Below, in pieces: positions 14,389 to 22,502 of a DNA stretch of 30,077 nt. Source of the DNA: Anaerorhabdus sp036637135 (GTDB taxonomy: Bacteria; Bacillota_I; Bacilli_A; Erysipelotrichales; Erysipelotrichaceae); assembly GCF_036637135.1 (NCBI RefSeq), contig NZ_JAVWNC010000025.1:1-30077 (forward strand), read 5' to 3'. Numbering within the stretch: position 1 is the stretch's first letter; each line of letters starts with the position of its first letter. Position numbers and translations under genes: made by a program. The notes beneath the pieces were generated by a model, which saw only the letters and a program-made list of their open reading frames with translations, searched no databases and was not told the origin of the DNA.

Positions 14389-17300
14389 TTAATCCTCTTC
14401 ATTTTCATCAATGACTTTGTATTTGCGATTCTTATTAAATAGTTCATACATAATAGGAACTACAAATAACGTCAACAATGTTGCGTATGATAATCCACCA
14501 ATTGTTACAATTGCCATACCTTGCATCATTTCAGAACCAGTTCCAATTCCAAGTGCCATCGTTGTCATTGCTAGAATTGTAGTAAGTGCAGTCATCAAAA
14601 TTGGACGTAGTCGTGCTCTACCTGTTTCAATTAAGGCTTCTCTTGTTTTGTATCCTTGAGCTCTTAGTTGATTAGCGTAATCTATGAATACTATACCATT
14701 ATTTACGACAACTCCACACAATACTAGAAAACCTAGCATCGCTACAATCGATAATTCAAATCCTGTGAATAAAAGTGCCAACAATCCACCTGTGAAAGCT
14801 AATGGAATCGTGAACATTACAATAAATGGAGATAATAAACTTTGGAATTGTGCAACCATGATCATATAAATAAACGCTATCGCAAGTAAAATCATTTGAA
14901 CTAGAACTACCATTGTTTCTACAATTGTTTCGTTTTCTCCATCAAATTCTAAATCAATTCCTTTAGGAAGAGATGATGTATCAATTACTTTTTCCACATC
15001 TCTTGAAACTAATGCAACATTATATCCATCTTTAATTGTTGCGGTAACTGTGATATATCTTCTACTATTATCACGATAAATACTACTCATACCACTACCA
15101 TCTTCAATCGTTGCGATTTCATGCAACTTAACTTCTTTCGTTTCTGTTCCTTCTTTACCCTCAAGTATCGTTGATGAAAGTGAATCTACTGTGACTAACT
15201 CATTTCTATCTTGAACAATGACAACTGGAAATTCTTTACTATCAATTGTAAGTGTTGTACTTGTTGTTTCCTCTTTTATACCACTTGCAATGGTTTGATA
15301 GACTTGTGCTACAGTTAATCCAACTTCCATCGCTTTATTTTTATCGACAATTACACGTAATTCTTCTGTTGGTGAATCATTACCATCACTAACTTCATCA
15401 ATCCCTTCAACTTCTTTTAATTGGGATGCGATGTCTTTTCCTGCATCTTTCAATTCATTTAAGTCATCACCATATAATATGATATTTATCCCACTTGAAC
15501 CAAGTGCTCCCAATTCCATATTACTTGTTGAAATAGAACTTGTGATTGGTAAATCTTGAATTGAATCCAATATTTCATTTGTTAGTTTACTTATTTTCGC
15601 ATCTTCTGTAGTAATGATGTAGAACGTTGTTGATTGACCAGCACTAGATGATCCACCCATCATAGAAGCAGCCATATTGTTACCTCCTGATGTTACACCC
15701 AATGTATCAATTCCTTCTAAATCTTTTACTCGAAGCATCACCTCATCATAAATCGCATAGGCATCTTTCTCTGTTGCTTCTTCATCTAACAAAGTAACAT
15801 TCAATGACACTTGACCTGATTCCATTTCAGGTATTAATGTCATACCCATTTTCGTTACTGAATAACCACTCAATAGCAATAGACCAATTACACCCAACAT
15901 CACAACAAGTTTATGATTTAGTGACCATTTTAATGATGAATCATAAACATGAACTAAACCTTCATACCATTTTTGTTTCTTTGTATTTTCTTTTTTCAAC
16001 AACTTACTTGATAACATTGGTACAAGTGTCAACGCGATAATTAAGGAAGACATTAAACTGAACGTAATCGTTAACCCCATATCAACAAACAATTGTTTCG
16101 CAAGTCCTGTTGCAAAGACAATTGGTAAGAATACGCATACAGTTGTTAAGGTTGATGCGATGATTGCACCTGCAACTTGTTTAGCACCTTCTATTGATGC
16201 TTTGATTAATCCTACACCCTCACTTCGCAATCGATAAATGTTTTCCACAACTACAACTGAGTTATCTACTAACATACCAACCCCTAGCGCTAAACCCGAT
16301 AATGAAATAATGTTTAAAGTGACACCACTAAAATACATCAGTACAAGTGAGAACATCAAACTTATTGGAATACTTAACGCAATGACAATTGTTGGTTTAA
16401 TATCTTTCAAGAAGATGATAAGAATAATAATCGCAAGTATCGCTCCATATAAGAAGTTTTCTAATACCGATCCAACAATCGTATTAATATAAACCCCTTG
16501 GTCAAACAGTGTTGAAAAATGGAGTCCATCATTGTCTTCTTGCATTGCACTAAAACGTTTTGCTACATTATTACAAACTTCAGTTGTTGAGGCAGTTGAT
16601 GTTTTTTGAAACGATATCATAACACCATCATTTCCATTAACTTTTGTATAAATTTCTCCTGAATTATCCACAACTTTAACTTCTGCTAAATCACTTAATC
16701 GTATCTCTTCAAGTCCATCAATATCCATTGACATCAATACTAAATTTTCTAATTCTTCCAATGATGCAAATTCATCTCCTACTTTTATAAGAATTGATGC
16801 ATCATCTGAAATAATATATCCTGCAGGCATTGAAAAGTTTTCTGCTCTTAATATATTCGCTATCATATCGGGTGTGATAATACCTGTAATGTTTGCTTGT
16901 TTTAATGCTTCATCTCTAGATTCTGCAATTTTCTTAAGTCCATCTTCAATTTGCGTCTTTGCAGATTCTAATTGTGTTTTTGTATTCGCAATTGTTATCT
17001 CACCTTTTGCGAATTCTCCACCTGCAGTAATCTTACCTGCTTCTAGTTGTGTTTGAAGTTTTGTTAAATCACTTACATCTATACCTGCTTTAGTAAGCAT
17101 TGCTGATGCCGCTTGCTTAACACCTTCAGCAGTTGCAATTTCGATATCAACATTACTTAGTTTAACTTTTGCATCATCATATTTTGGTGCAATACCCGCA
17201 ATTTCAGTTAGCATTGTTATTGTTTGATTTGTTGCATCTAGCTGTGTTGTAACATAGGTCTTTACTTCTCCCATGTTTGAAAATACTTGTGTAATTCCAG

Positions 17301-18339
17301 CTTGTGTTAATAAGGCTTGAATCGTTGAATCTACTGCATCACTATCACCATAACCCATGATTGCACTACTCAAATTTTCTAGTCCTGTTTTTGCAGCATT
17401 TAACGGTATAAGTGCTGCATTAGCCGCTTGTTGTACTTGTTCTCCCGTTGCATCTGCTCCTAGTTTCAACATAGGTTTAGCTTGATCAATAGAACTCACA
17501 AGCATTTCAAATGTTGCTTTCTCAGCTTTAAGTTGTGTAATTTGTGAGTCCATGGCGATAAGATTTGTTGCTGCTTGTTGAAGTTGTACCGTTGCTTTGG
17601 CTAATTCCTCTGTAGTTTGTGTTTTAGCACTTCCTAAATCTGTTTCCCCTTGTTTTATTTTATCTAGTCCTTCATTAACTTCTTTAAGACTATCTCTTAG
17701 TTCTCGTTCAGCCTTCGCAAGTTCACCATTGACACTTGCTAATACTTTATTATTAATATCATTGATTTTATCTTGATCCAAAACAACTTGTACTGTTTCT
17801 TCAAGTAATCCTGTTGGATCTACTGATGCTACACCTTTTGTTTTCTCCAATTCAGGAATAACTTTATCATCAACAAATTGGCTTAATGTTTTTAAATCCA
17901 TTCCTTCATAATCTACTGTTGCCATCATGATGGGCATCATATTTGGATTTATCGCGAGTAAAGTAGGTGTTGATACCGTTTCATCAAAATATCCCTTTAC
18001 TAAATCAACCTTTGCATTCAAGTCGATCATTGCTGTATCCATATTTGTATCATCTGCGAATTGTAAAATAACCAAGGATAGATTATCACTTGATACTGAA
18101 CTCATATTCACTAAATTTTCAGTTGTCCCAATTGATGATTCTAATACTTTGGTCAAACTATTTTCTACTTTTTCTGTACTAGCACCTGGATAACTTGTGT
18201 AGACAACAACATAGGGTAATTCCATCTTTGGTAATAAATCCGTTGTCGAATTCATAAATGAAATAACACCTAACAATAAAACCATAACTACCCCTACAAT
18301 AACTGTATAAGGTCTCTTTACACTATATTTAGAGAACAT
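14389..18339 (-). CDS. RND-superfamily efflux permease with coiled-coil insert
   Basis: A 1316-residue RND (HAE1/SwrC-like) transporter of the cytoplasmic membrane, driven by the proton gradient. It has the duplicated plan: TM1 at 12-30, a large outer domain, TM2-6 at about 625-800, TM7 near 825, a second outer domain and a final TM cluster. The proton-relay segment GVGMLVDNSVVVVENI places Asp692 where AcrB has Asp407/408. The C-half counterpart is GVVVNNGIVFIDYAN. Gram-positive relatives are near 1050 residues; the excess is a helical, Ala/Lys/Glu-rich insert at about 200-485, lying between GVASVDPTG and ITPDMIANILRAENF in the first outer domain. No membrane-fusion or outer-membrane partner is encoded nearby. 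AGGAG precedes the ATG. It is followed by its tetR gene. Confidence 0.93.
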   Translation of the reverse strand: MFSKYSVKRPYTVIVGVVMVLLLGVISFMNSTTDLLPKMELPYVVVYTSYPGASTEKVENSLTKVLESSIGTTENLVNMSSVSSDNLSLVILQFADDTNMDTAMIDLNAKVDLVKGYFDETVSTPTLLAINPNMMPIMMATVDYEGMDLKTLSQFVDDKVIPELEKTKGVASVDPTGLLEETVQVVLDQDKINDINNKVLASVNGELAKAERELRDSLKEVNEGLDKIKQGETDLGSAKTQTTEELAKATVQLQQAATNLIAMDSQITQLKAEKATFEMLVSSIDQAKPMLKLGADATGEQVQQAANAALIPLNAAKTGLENLSSAIMGYGDSDAVDSTIQALLTQAGITQVFSNMGEVKTYVTTQLDATNQTITMLTEIAGIAPKYDDAKVKLSNVDIEIATAEGVKQAASAMLTKAGIDVSDLTKLQTQLEAGKITAGGEFAKGEITIANTKTQLESAKTQIEDGLKKIAESRDEALKQANITGIITPDMIANILRAENFSMPAGYIISDDASILIKVGDEFASLEELENLVLMSMDIDGLEEIRLSDLAEVKVVDNSGEIYTKVNGNDGVMISFQKTSTASTTEVCNNVAKRFSAMQEDNDGLHFSTLFDQGVYINTIVGSVLENFLYGAILAIIILIIFLKDIKPTIVIALSIPISLMFSLVLMYFSGVTLNIISLSGLALGVGMLVDNSVVVVENIYRLRSEGVGLIKASIEGAKQVAGAIIASTLTTVCVFLPIVFATGLAKQLFVDMGLTITFSLMSSLIIALTLVPMLSSKLLKKENTKKQKWYEGLVHVYDSSLKWSLNHKLVVMLGVIGLLLLSGYSVTKMGMTLIPEMESGQVSLNVTLLDEEATEKDAYAIYDEVMLRVKDLEGIDTLGVTSGGNNMAASMMGGSSSAGQSTTFYIITTEDAKISKLTNEILDSIQDLPITSSISTSNMELGALGSSGINIILYGDDLNELKDAGKDIASQLKEVEGIDEVSDGNDSPTEELRVIVDKNKAMEVGLTVAQVYQTIASGIKEETTSTTLTIDSKEFPVVIVQDRNELVTVDSLSSTILEGKEGTETKEVKLHEIATIEDGSGMSSIYRDNSRRYITVTATIKDGYNVALVSRDVEKVIDTSSLPKGIDLEFDGENETIVETMVVLVQMILLAIAFIYMIMVAQFQSLLSPFIVMFTIPLAFTGGLLALLFTGFELSIVAMLGFLVLCGVVVNNGIVFIDYANQLRAQGYKTREALIETGRARLRPILMTALTTILAMTTMALGIGTGSEMMQGMAIVTIGGLSYATLLTLFVVPIMYELFNKNRKYKVIDENEED

Positions 18340-18360
18340 AATAAACTCCTATCGCTTACC

Positions 18361-18376
18361 GACCGACCAGTCGGTC
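18361..18376. promoter_or_regulatory. TetR operator at the RND operon promoter
   Basis: GACCGACCAGTCGGTC is a perfect 7-2-7 palindrome of the kind bound by AcrR-type TetR repressors. It lies directly after the predicted transcription start of the RND-tetR operon, so binding would block initiation or clearance. It stands out as GC-rich in an AT-rich spacer. Confidence 0.75.
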
Positions 18377-18384
18377 ACATGATA

Positions 18385-18412
18385 ATTATACATTCCGTTT
18401 TTGATAAGTCAA
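18385..18412 (-). promoter_or_regulatory. Promoter of the RND-tetR operon
   Basis: Minus-strand TTGACT and TATAAT are separated by 16 bases, close to consensus. The expected start site is just upstream of the palindromic operator. Confidence 0.7.
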
Positions 18413-18419
18413 CCAAATT

Positions 18420-18441
18420 AAAAGCTGATTTTCATCAGCTA
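18420..18441 (-). terminator. Terminator of the HAD phosphatase gene
   Basis: On the minus strand AGCTGAT-GAAA-ATCAGCT is a 7-bp stem with a GNRA-type loop, followed by TTTAATTT. The TAG stop codon of the gene overlaps the stem. Confidence 0.65.
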
Positions 18442-19254
18442 AATTAAGTTAAATTCTTTAAAAGCATGTTCGATGCCATCTTGATCGACATCCTTTGTAA
18501 TGTAGTCAGCAATATCTTTAACTTCTTGGCATGCATTTCCCATTGCAATGCCTGGATTGCATTCTTGAATCATTTCATAATCATTCATGCTATCTCCTAT
18601 TCCAATAGCATCATCTAATGATTGATTATGGTGTTCTACAACTCTCTTTATTGCATCTGCTTTGTTACACCCTGCACTAAAGATTTCTACTTCTATCATT
18701 TCATTAGGTCCCTTTACTGTATAAGCAAGGTTGAATTTAGAACCCAACTCTTTTCTCATACGCTCAATTACATCTACCTCTGTAGAATAGAAAGAAACCT
18801 TAAATATCTCATCATCTTCAAATTCATCAAGCCATTTCATACCTAACTCATTTGCAACCTCATCCCAAGTAGTACCAAACGAGTTTGATTTCATTGCTTC
18901 CATAAATTGTATAGCTCCAAGTTTAGAATTGTAGTTGTATTCTTTTCCTTCTAATACATAACCACAATGATTTTGATCACATACATTTTGTACATGTTTT
19001 ATCTCATCTTTAGATAGTGTTTTTTCAAACAAAACTGAATCACCTATTTTAATATACGACCCACCAGCACACACAAATCCCGAAAGTGAATACTGAAAGA
19101 ATCGTTTCATTGAACTTGTAGGTCTCCCCGTACACAAATAAACGCAATGTCCATTTTCAATTGCTTGATTAATTGCATCTAAAGTAGATTGTGGTACTTC
19201 ATTGTTCTTTGGATTTAAAAATGTTCCATCAATATCTAAGAATATATGTTTCAT
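18439..19254 (-). CDS. Cof-type HAD-superfamily phosphatase
   Basis: A 271-residue HAD hydrolase of the Cof/YbhA subfamily, which dephosphorylates sugar phosphates, FMN or other small phosphates. Motif I is FLDIDGT with nucleophile Asp7 and acid/base Asp9. Motif II is the Thr in LCTGRP. The conserved Lys is in the segment near GCNKADAI. Motif IV is GIGDSMNDYEM followed by GIAMGNA. The type IIB cap lies between motifs II and III. It stands alone, between the RND promoter and the purine permease terminator. The substrate is not deducible. Confidence 0.93.
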   Translation of the reverse strand: MKHIFLDIDGTFLNPKNNEVPQSTLDAINQAIENGHCVYLCTGRPTSSMKRFFQYSLSGFVCAGGSYIKIGDSVLFEKTLSKDEIKHVQNVCDQNHCGYVLEGKEYNYNSKLGAIQFMEAMKSNSFGTTWDEVANELGMKWLDEFEDDEIFKVSFYSTEVDVIERMRKELGSKFNLAYTVKGPNEMIEVEIFSAGCNKADAIKRVVEHHNQSLDDAIGIGDSMNDYEMIQECNPGIAMGNACQEVKDIADYITKDVDQDGIEHAFKEFNLI

Positions 19255-19335
19255 ATTTACCTACCTTTATGCAACAAATTATACTTGAAATCTTGATGAA
19301 TTCATAGATAGGAAATCTTTACTAAATTGTATCAG

Positions 19336-19363
19336 AAAAAAACCTTGGAATTTTCCAAGGTTT
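19336..19363 (-). terminator. Terminator of the purine permease gene
   Basis: On the minus strand AAACCTTGG and CCAAGGTTT pair (9 bp, 6-base loop that can close further) and are followed by TTTTTC. It starts directly after the stop codon. Confidence 0.85.
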
Positions 19364-20692
19364 CTATTTAGCAATAAAATAAATAATGAAGATAATATCA
19401 AGTACCCATACAATCCATTTAATATCTTTGATTTTTCCTGATCCTATGTTTGCGAGTGTATAAACTATAAATCCAACCGCGATACCATCTGATATTGAAT
19501 AACAAAGTAACATCATAATAATAGTAATGAACGAAGAAGCTGCAACACTAACATCAGCCCACTCAATATCACGCACTTGTTGAACCATGAGGATACCAAC
19601 AGTAATCAATGCTGGCGCTGTTACAGCACTTGTAACAACCGATAATAATGGTGAGAAGAAGATAGATAAGAAGAAGAGTACTCCTGTTACACAAGCAGTA
19701 AGACCTGTTCTTCCTCCAGCTGCAACCCCTGATCCTGACTCAACAAATGAAGTTACAGTAGATGTCCCCATTACTGAACCAAAGATTGTTCCAACTGAAT
19801 CTGCTAATAAAGCTTTTTCAATATTTTCCATTTCCCCTTCTTCATTAACTAGACCAATATCATTCCCTACTGCAACTAATGTTCCAGCTGTATCAAAGAA
19901 GTCTACGAATAAGAATGAGAAGATAATTACAATTGCTGCAGGACTCGCAAATAATTCTTGGAATCCAGATGTAAATGCCATGAAGGTAGGCATTTGCAAA
20001 TCAAATGAAATTAATGCAGTAGGTAATGCAGGTAAACTTGCACCAAATCCCGCAAGCCCCATAATAACACCAACCACAGCAGTTCCTAATAATCCCCAGA
20101 ATACTGCAGCATTAACTTTTCTTGTAAGTAATACGATTGTTAATAATAGACCGAATACAGCTAATAAAACTGAAGGATCTTTTAAGTTTCCTAATGCTAC
20201 AAATGTTGCTTCACTTGCAACAATGATTCCAGCATTTTTAAATCCGATAAATGCTATGAAAAATCCAATACCTGCACCAATCGCTAATTTCATATTCTTA
20301 GGAATTGAATTAATAATTGTTTTACGAATTCCTGTAACTGAAATAAGTAAGAAAACAATACCTGATACAAATACAGCCGCAAGACCTGCTTGCCAAGATA
20401 ATCCCATAACCCCAATAGGACCACAAACAGTAAATGCAAATAAAGCATTAACACCCATCCCTGGAGCAAGAGCTACTGGATAATTTGCTAAAACCCCCAT
20501 AATGATTGATGCAATACCTGATGAAATTGCTGTTGCTAAGAATACAGATTGAAATGACATCCCTGTCGCAGATAGAATATCTGGATTAACAAATAGAATG
20601 TATGCCATCGCTAAGAATGTAGTAACCCCTGCAATGATTTCTGTTTTTACATTTGTTTTCTTCTCTTTAAGTTTAAATAATTTTTCTAACAT
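19364..20692 (-). CDS. pbuG: NCS2-family purine permease (guanine/hypoxanthine type)
   Basis: A 442-residue integral membrane permease of the AzgA-like branch of the NCS2/nucleobase family, with about 12-14 hydrophobic helices. Diagnostic stretches are APGMGVNALFAF and VESGSGVAAGGRTGLTACVTG, the latter in the substrate-binding region. It imports guanine and hypoxanthine (possibly adenine) with protons. The ATG at 20692 is chosen because GGGG lies a few bases before it; the in-frame upstream extension has no ribosome site and runs into the riboswitch terminator. The leader contains a guanine-type purine riboswitch (20760-20828), which supports guanine or hypoxanthine as substrate and repression when purine is abundant. 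The symbol follows B. subtilis pbuG, which is regulated in the same way. Confidence 0.9.
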   Translation of the reverse strand: MLEKLFKLKEKKTNVKTEIIAGVTTFLAMAYILFVNPDILSATGMSFQSVFLATAISSGIASIIMGVLANYPVALAPGMGVNALFAFTVCGPIGVMGLSWQAGLAAVFVSGIVFLLISVTGIRKTIINSIPKNMKLAIGAGIGFFIAFIGFKNAGIIVASEATFVALGNLKDPSVLLAVFGLLLTIVLLTRKVNAAVFWGLLGTAVVGVIMGLAGFGASLPALPTALISFDLQMPTFMAFTSGFQELFASPAAIVIIFSFLFVDFFDTAGTLVAVGNDIGLVNEEGEMENIEKALLADSVGTIFGSVMGTSTVTSFVESGSGVAAGGRTGLTACVTGVLFFLSIFFSPLLSVVTSAVTAPALITVGILMVQQVRDIEWADVSVAASSFITIIMMLLCYSISDGIAVGFIVYTLANIGSGKIKDIKWIVWVLDIIFIIYFIAK

Positions 20693-20722
20693 TTTTTCCC
20701 CTTTTCTATATGCCAACCAAAT

Positions 20723-20766
20723 AAAAAAGCTACCCGACAAGAATACTTAAAAAAGTATTCCTCGTA
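20723..20766 (-). terminator. Riboswitch expression-platform terminator
   Basis: On the minus strand GAATACTT and AAGTATTC form an 8-bp stem with a short T-rich loop. Flanking CTAC and GTAG can extend it across an internal loop, and C plus TTTTTT follows. It lies between the purine aptamer and the start of the permease gene. Its 5' flank overlaps the 3' strand of aptamer helix P1, the expected point of switching. Confidence 0.65.
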
Positions 20767-20828
20767 GTTAGAAGATTTATGGCCTTCTTGTAGATACGCT
20801 TCTCCCCTATCGAAAAGCTTATACGTGG
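20760..20828 (-). ncRNA. Purine (guanine-class) riboswitch aptamer
   Basis: Read on the minus strand, all elements of the purine aptamer can be placed. P1 pairs CCACGTA with TACGAGG (one A-A mismatch). P2 pairs GCTTTTC with GAGAAGC around the L2 loop GATAGGG. J2/3 reads GTATCTAC. P3 pairs AGAAG with CTTCT around the L3 loop GCCATAAAT. J3/1 reads AAC before P1. The last base of J3/1, equivalent to xpt position 74, is C, which specifies guanine/hypoxanthine rather than adenine. At 69 nucleotides the size is right, and the gene downstream is a purine permease. It should switch transcription off when the purine is bound. Confidence 0.87.
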
Positions 20829-20880
20829 TAGACATTACTTTAATATAATATATTAAAACGATTAAAAGAGAAAGTTTTTT

Positions 20881-21552
20881 TTAAAGTTTTATTGAACAAT
20901 TTGAATCATCATCTTTAAAATACATTTCTAATTTATCTTTAACCATAAAGAAAATAAACTTGAAGACAAAGAATACCAATAAGGCTCCTGCTACATTAAG
21001 AATGATATCATCGACATCTGCTGTCCCCATATTACTATAGTGTTGAAAAATCTCAACTCCTGAAACCATAACAAAGATAGTAAAAGTAAAGATGAAGATA
21101 TTATGAAACTTCTTACTCCACAATGGCAACAGTAAACCCATTGGTGCAAACAAGATCGCATTCCCAACTAAATTACCAAAAGCTTTTAGATTATTCTCAT
21201 CGCGCATCGTAACAAAGAATTTTTTAATTGTATTAAATGGTATTTTATTCACGTAATGAACCGATGATCTAGTAAAAAAGAAACCATCCAAAAACAATAC
21301 AGCACATAGAAATCCAAGATAATATAACAATAAAAATAATACAAATACCTTAAATAAACGAATACGAATTCGGTTATTCTTTGCATAAAACACTTCTATA
21401 GAAGCAGCTACCATATAGATACCAACGCTCGCAATTACAATACCCATTTGTTTATATATACTTATATCATCATGACTTTTAAACCAATATAAATTTGTGA
21501 TAATAAAAATTAGAAATAATGGGAGAGTGATCAATCTTTTAAACTTATTCAT
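20881..21552 (-). CDS. VanZ-family membrane protein
   Basis: A 223-residue membrane protein with about five to six TM helices. The VanZ-like region at about 120-205 holds NKIPFNTIKKF, NLVGNAILFAPMGLLLPL, and SGVEIFQHYSNMGTADVDDIILNVAGALL, with the typical DVDDIILN motif. VanZ proteins contribute low-level teicoplanin resistance in some enterococci, but most members have no known role. The ATG at 21552 is chosen for GAGGTGAA upstream; the earlier start at 21582 lacks one. The gene stands alone upstream of the purine permease leader. Confidence 0.87.
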   Translation of the reverse strand: MNKFKRLITLPLFLIFIITNLYWFKSHDDISIYKQMGIVIASVGIYMVAASIEVFYAKNNRIRIRLFKVFVLFLLLYYLGFLCAVLFLDGFFFTRSSVHYVNKIPFNTIKKFFVTMRDENNLKAFGNLVGNAILFAPMGLLLPLWSKKFHNIFIFTFTIFVMVSGVEIFQHYSNMGTADVDDIILNVAGALLVFFVFKFIFFMVKDKLEMYFKDDDSNCSIKL

Positions 21553-21650
21553 ACAGTTCACCTCGTTTTTGTATTTTATCACTTTATTTTACCGAATACA
21601 AACCACTGACAAAAACAAAGAAGTGATATAAAATGAAGATGGTGATGAAA

Positions 21651-22490
21651 ATGACGAAAGAAACAATACAAATTTATATAAATAATGAACCCATCGAATG
21701 TATTCCAACTAATTTAGGATTAACGAATGATATATATAAAGCAACATTTATGGATAAACCAGTTGCGATTCGTATTCCAAAAGAAGAAACTAAAGATTTG
21801 AGTACTTTTGATAATGAGCATTATGTTCTACCCTTAATTAAGGATCTTGATTTAGATGCTCATGAATTATACTATAATCCTGAAACAAGAATACGCATTA
21901 CGCAATGGATAGACAATGCTATAGAATTCAAAGATTGTGTTATGGAAGATAAAATCAAAAAGAGTGCACAGCTTATCAAGCGTTTGCACGATGCAAAAAT
22001 CGTAACGAACAATGAATTTGATTGTATTTCATTACTCTACGAATATCGTAATAAAGTAACACATTTATTACATCCAATTGATGATTACTTTACTATTGCC
22101 AATGAAGTACGCAACATTCATAATCCTCATATTCTTTGTCACAATGATTTAGTAAGTGGTAATCTTCTATTTGCAGAAGATCGTGATTATCTCATTGATT
22201 ATGAGTATGCTAAAGATAATGATCCATTATTTGATATTATGAGTTTTATTACCGAGAATAATATTGTGGATAAAAGTCAACGCCAACAATTCTATGATGC
22301 CTACTTTGGTAAAGAACCTGATGATCAAGTAAAAAAAGAATTATTTACGTTTGAAAAATTTCATAATTTATTATGGTGTACCTGGGCAAACATGATGTTT
22401 AATTTATTTAACGAAGAAGTTTATAAAGACATTGCGAATGAAAAGTATGTTGCACTACTTCATAACATAAAAACAGGAGATTCTATTTAG
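21651..22490 (+). CDS. Choline/aminoglycoside-kinase-like phosphotransferase
   Basis: A 279-residue protein kinase-like-fold phosphotransferase of the choline/ethanolamine kinase (LicA-like) and APH group. The catalytic loop is ILCHNDLVSGNLLF (Brenner-type HxDxxxxN), and the metal-binding Asp is in YLIDYEYAKDNDPLFD. The N-lobe lysine is probably in AIRIPKEE. It may phosphorylate choline or a related alcohol for cell-surface decoration, but no LicB/LicC partner is near. Start choice: the ATG at 21651 has GGTGAT, a match to the Shine-Dalgarno extension, six bases upstream. ATGs at 21633 and 21645 are alternatives. Its end overlaps the convergent CcdA-TlpA gene by eight bases within a shared terminator. 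Confidence 0.82.
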   Translation: MTKETIQIYINNEPIECIPTNLGLTNDIYKATFMDKPVAIRIPKEETKDLSTFDNEHYVLPLIKDLDLDAHELYYNPETRIRITQWIDNAIEFKDCVMEDKIKKSAQLIKRLHDAKIVTNNEFDCISLLYEYRNKVTHLLHPIDDYFTIANEVRNIHNPHILCHNDLVSGNLLFAEDRDYLIDYEYAKDNDPLFDIMSFITENNIVDKSQRQQFYDAYFGKEPDDQVKKELFTFEKFHNLLWCTWANMMFNLFNEEVYKDIANEKYVALLHNIKTGDSI

Positions 22491-22502
22491 AATCTCCTGT
22501 TT
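22471..22502. terminator. Bidirectional terminator inside overlapping convergent gene ends
   Basis: AAACAGGAGATTC and GAATCTCCTGTTT form an exact 13-bp stem with a 6-base loop. Both TAG stop codons (22488-22490 on plus, 22483-22485 on minus) lie in or next to the loop, and the arms encode the last residues of both proteins. Confidence 0.82.

Noticed and set aside
19587..20483. A 298-residue plus-strand reading frame
   Set aside because: It is fully antisense to the purine permease; the protein is Pro/Asn/Thr-rich without any family pattern, and there is no ribosome site.
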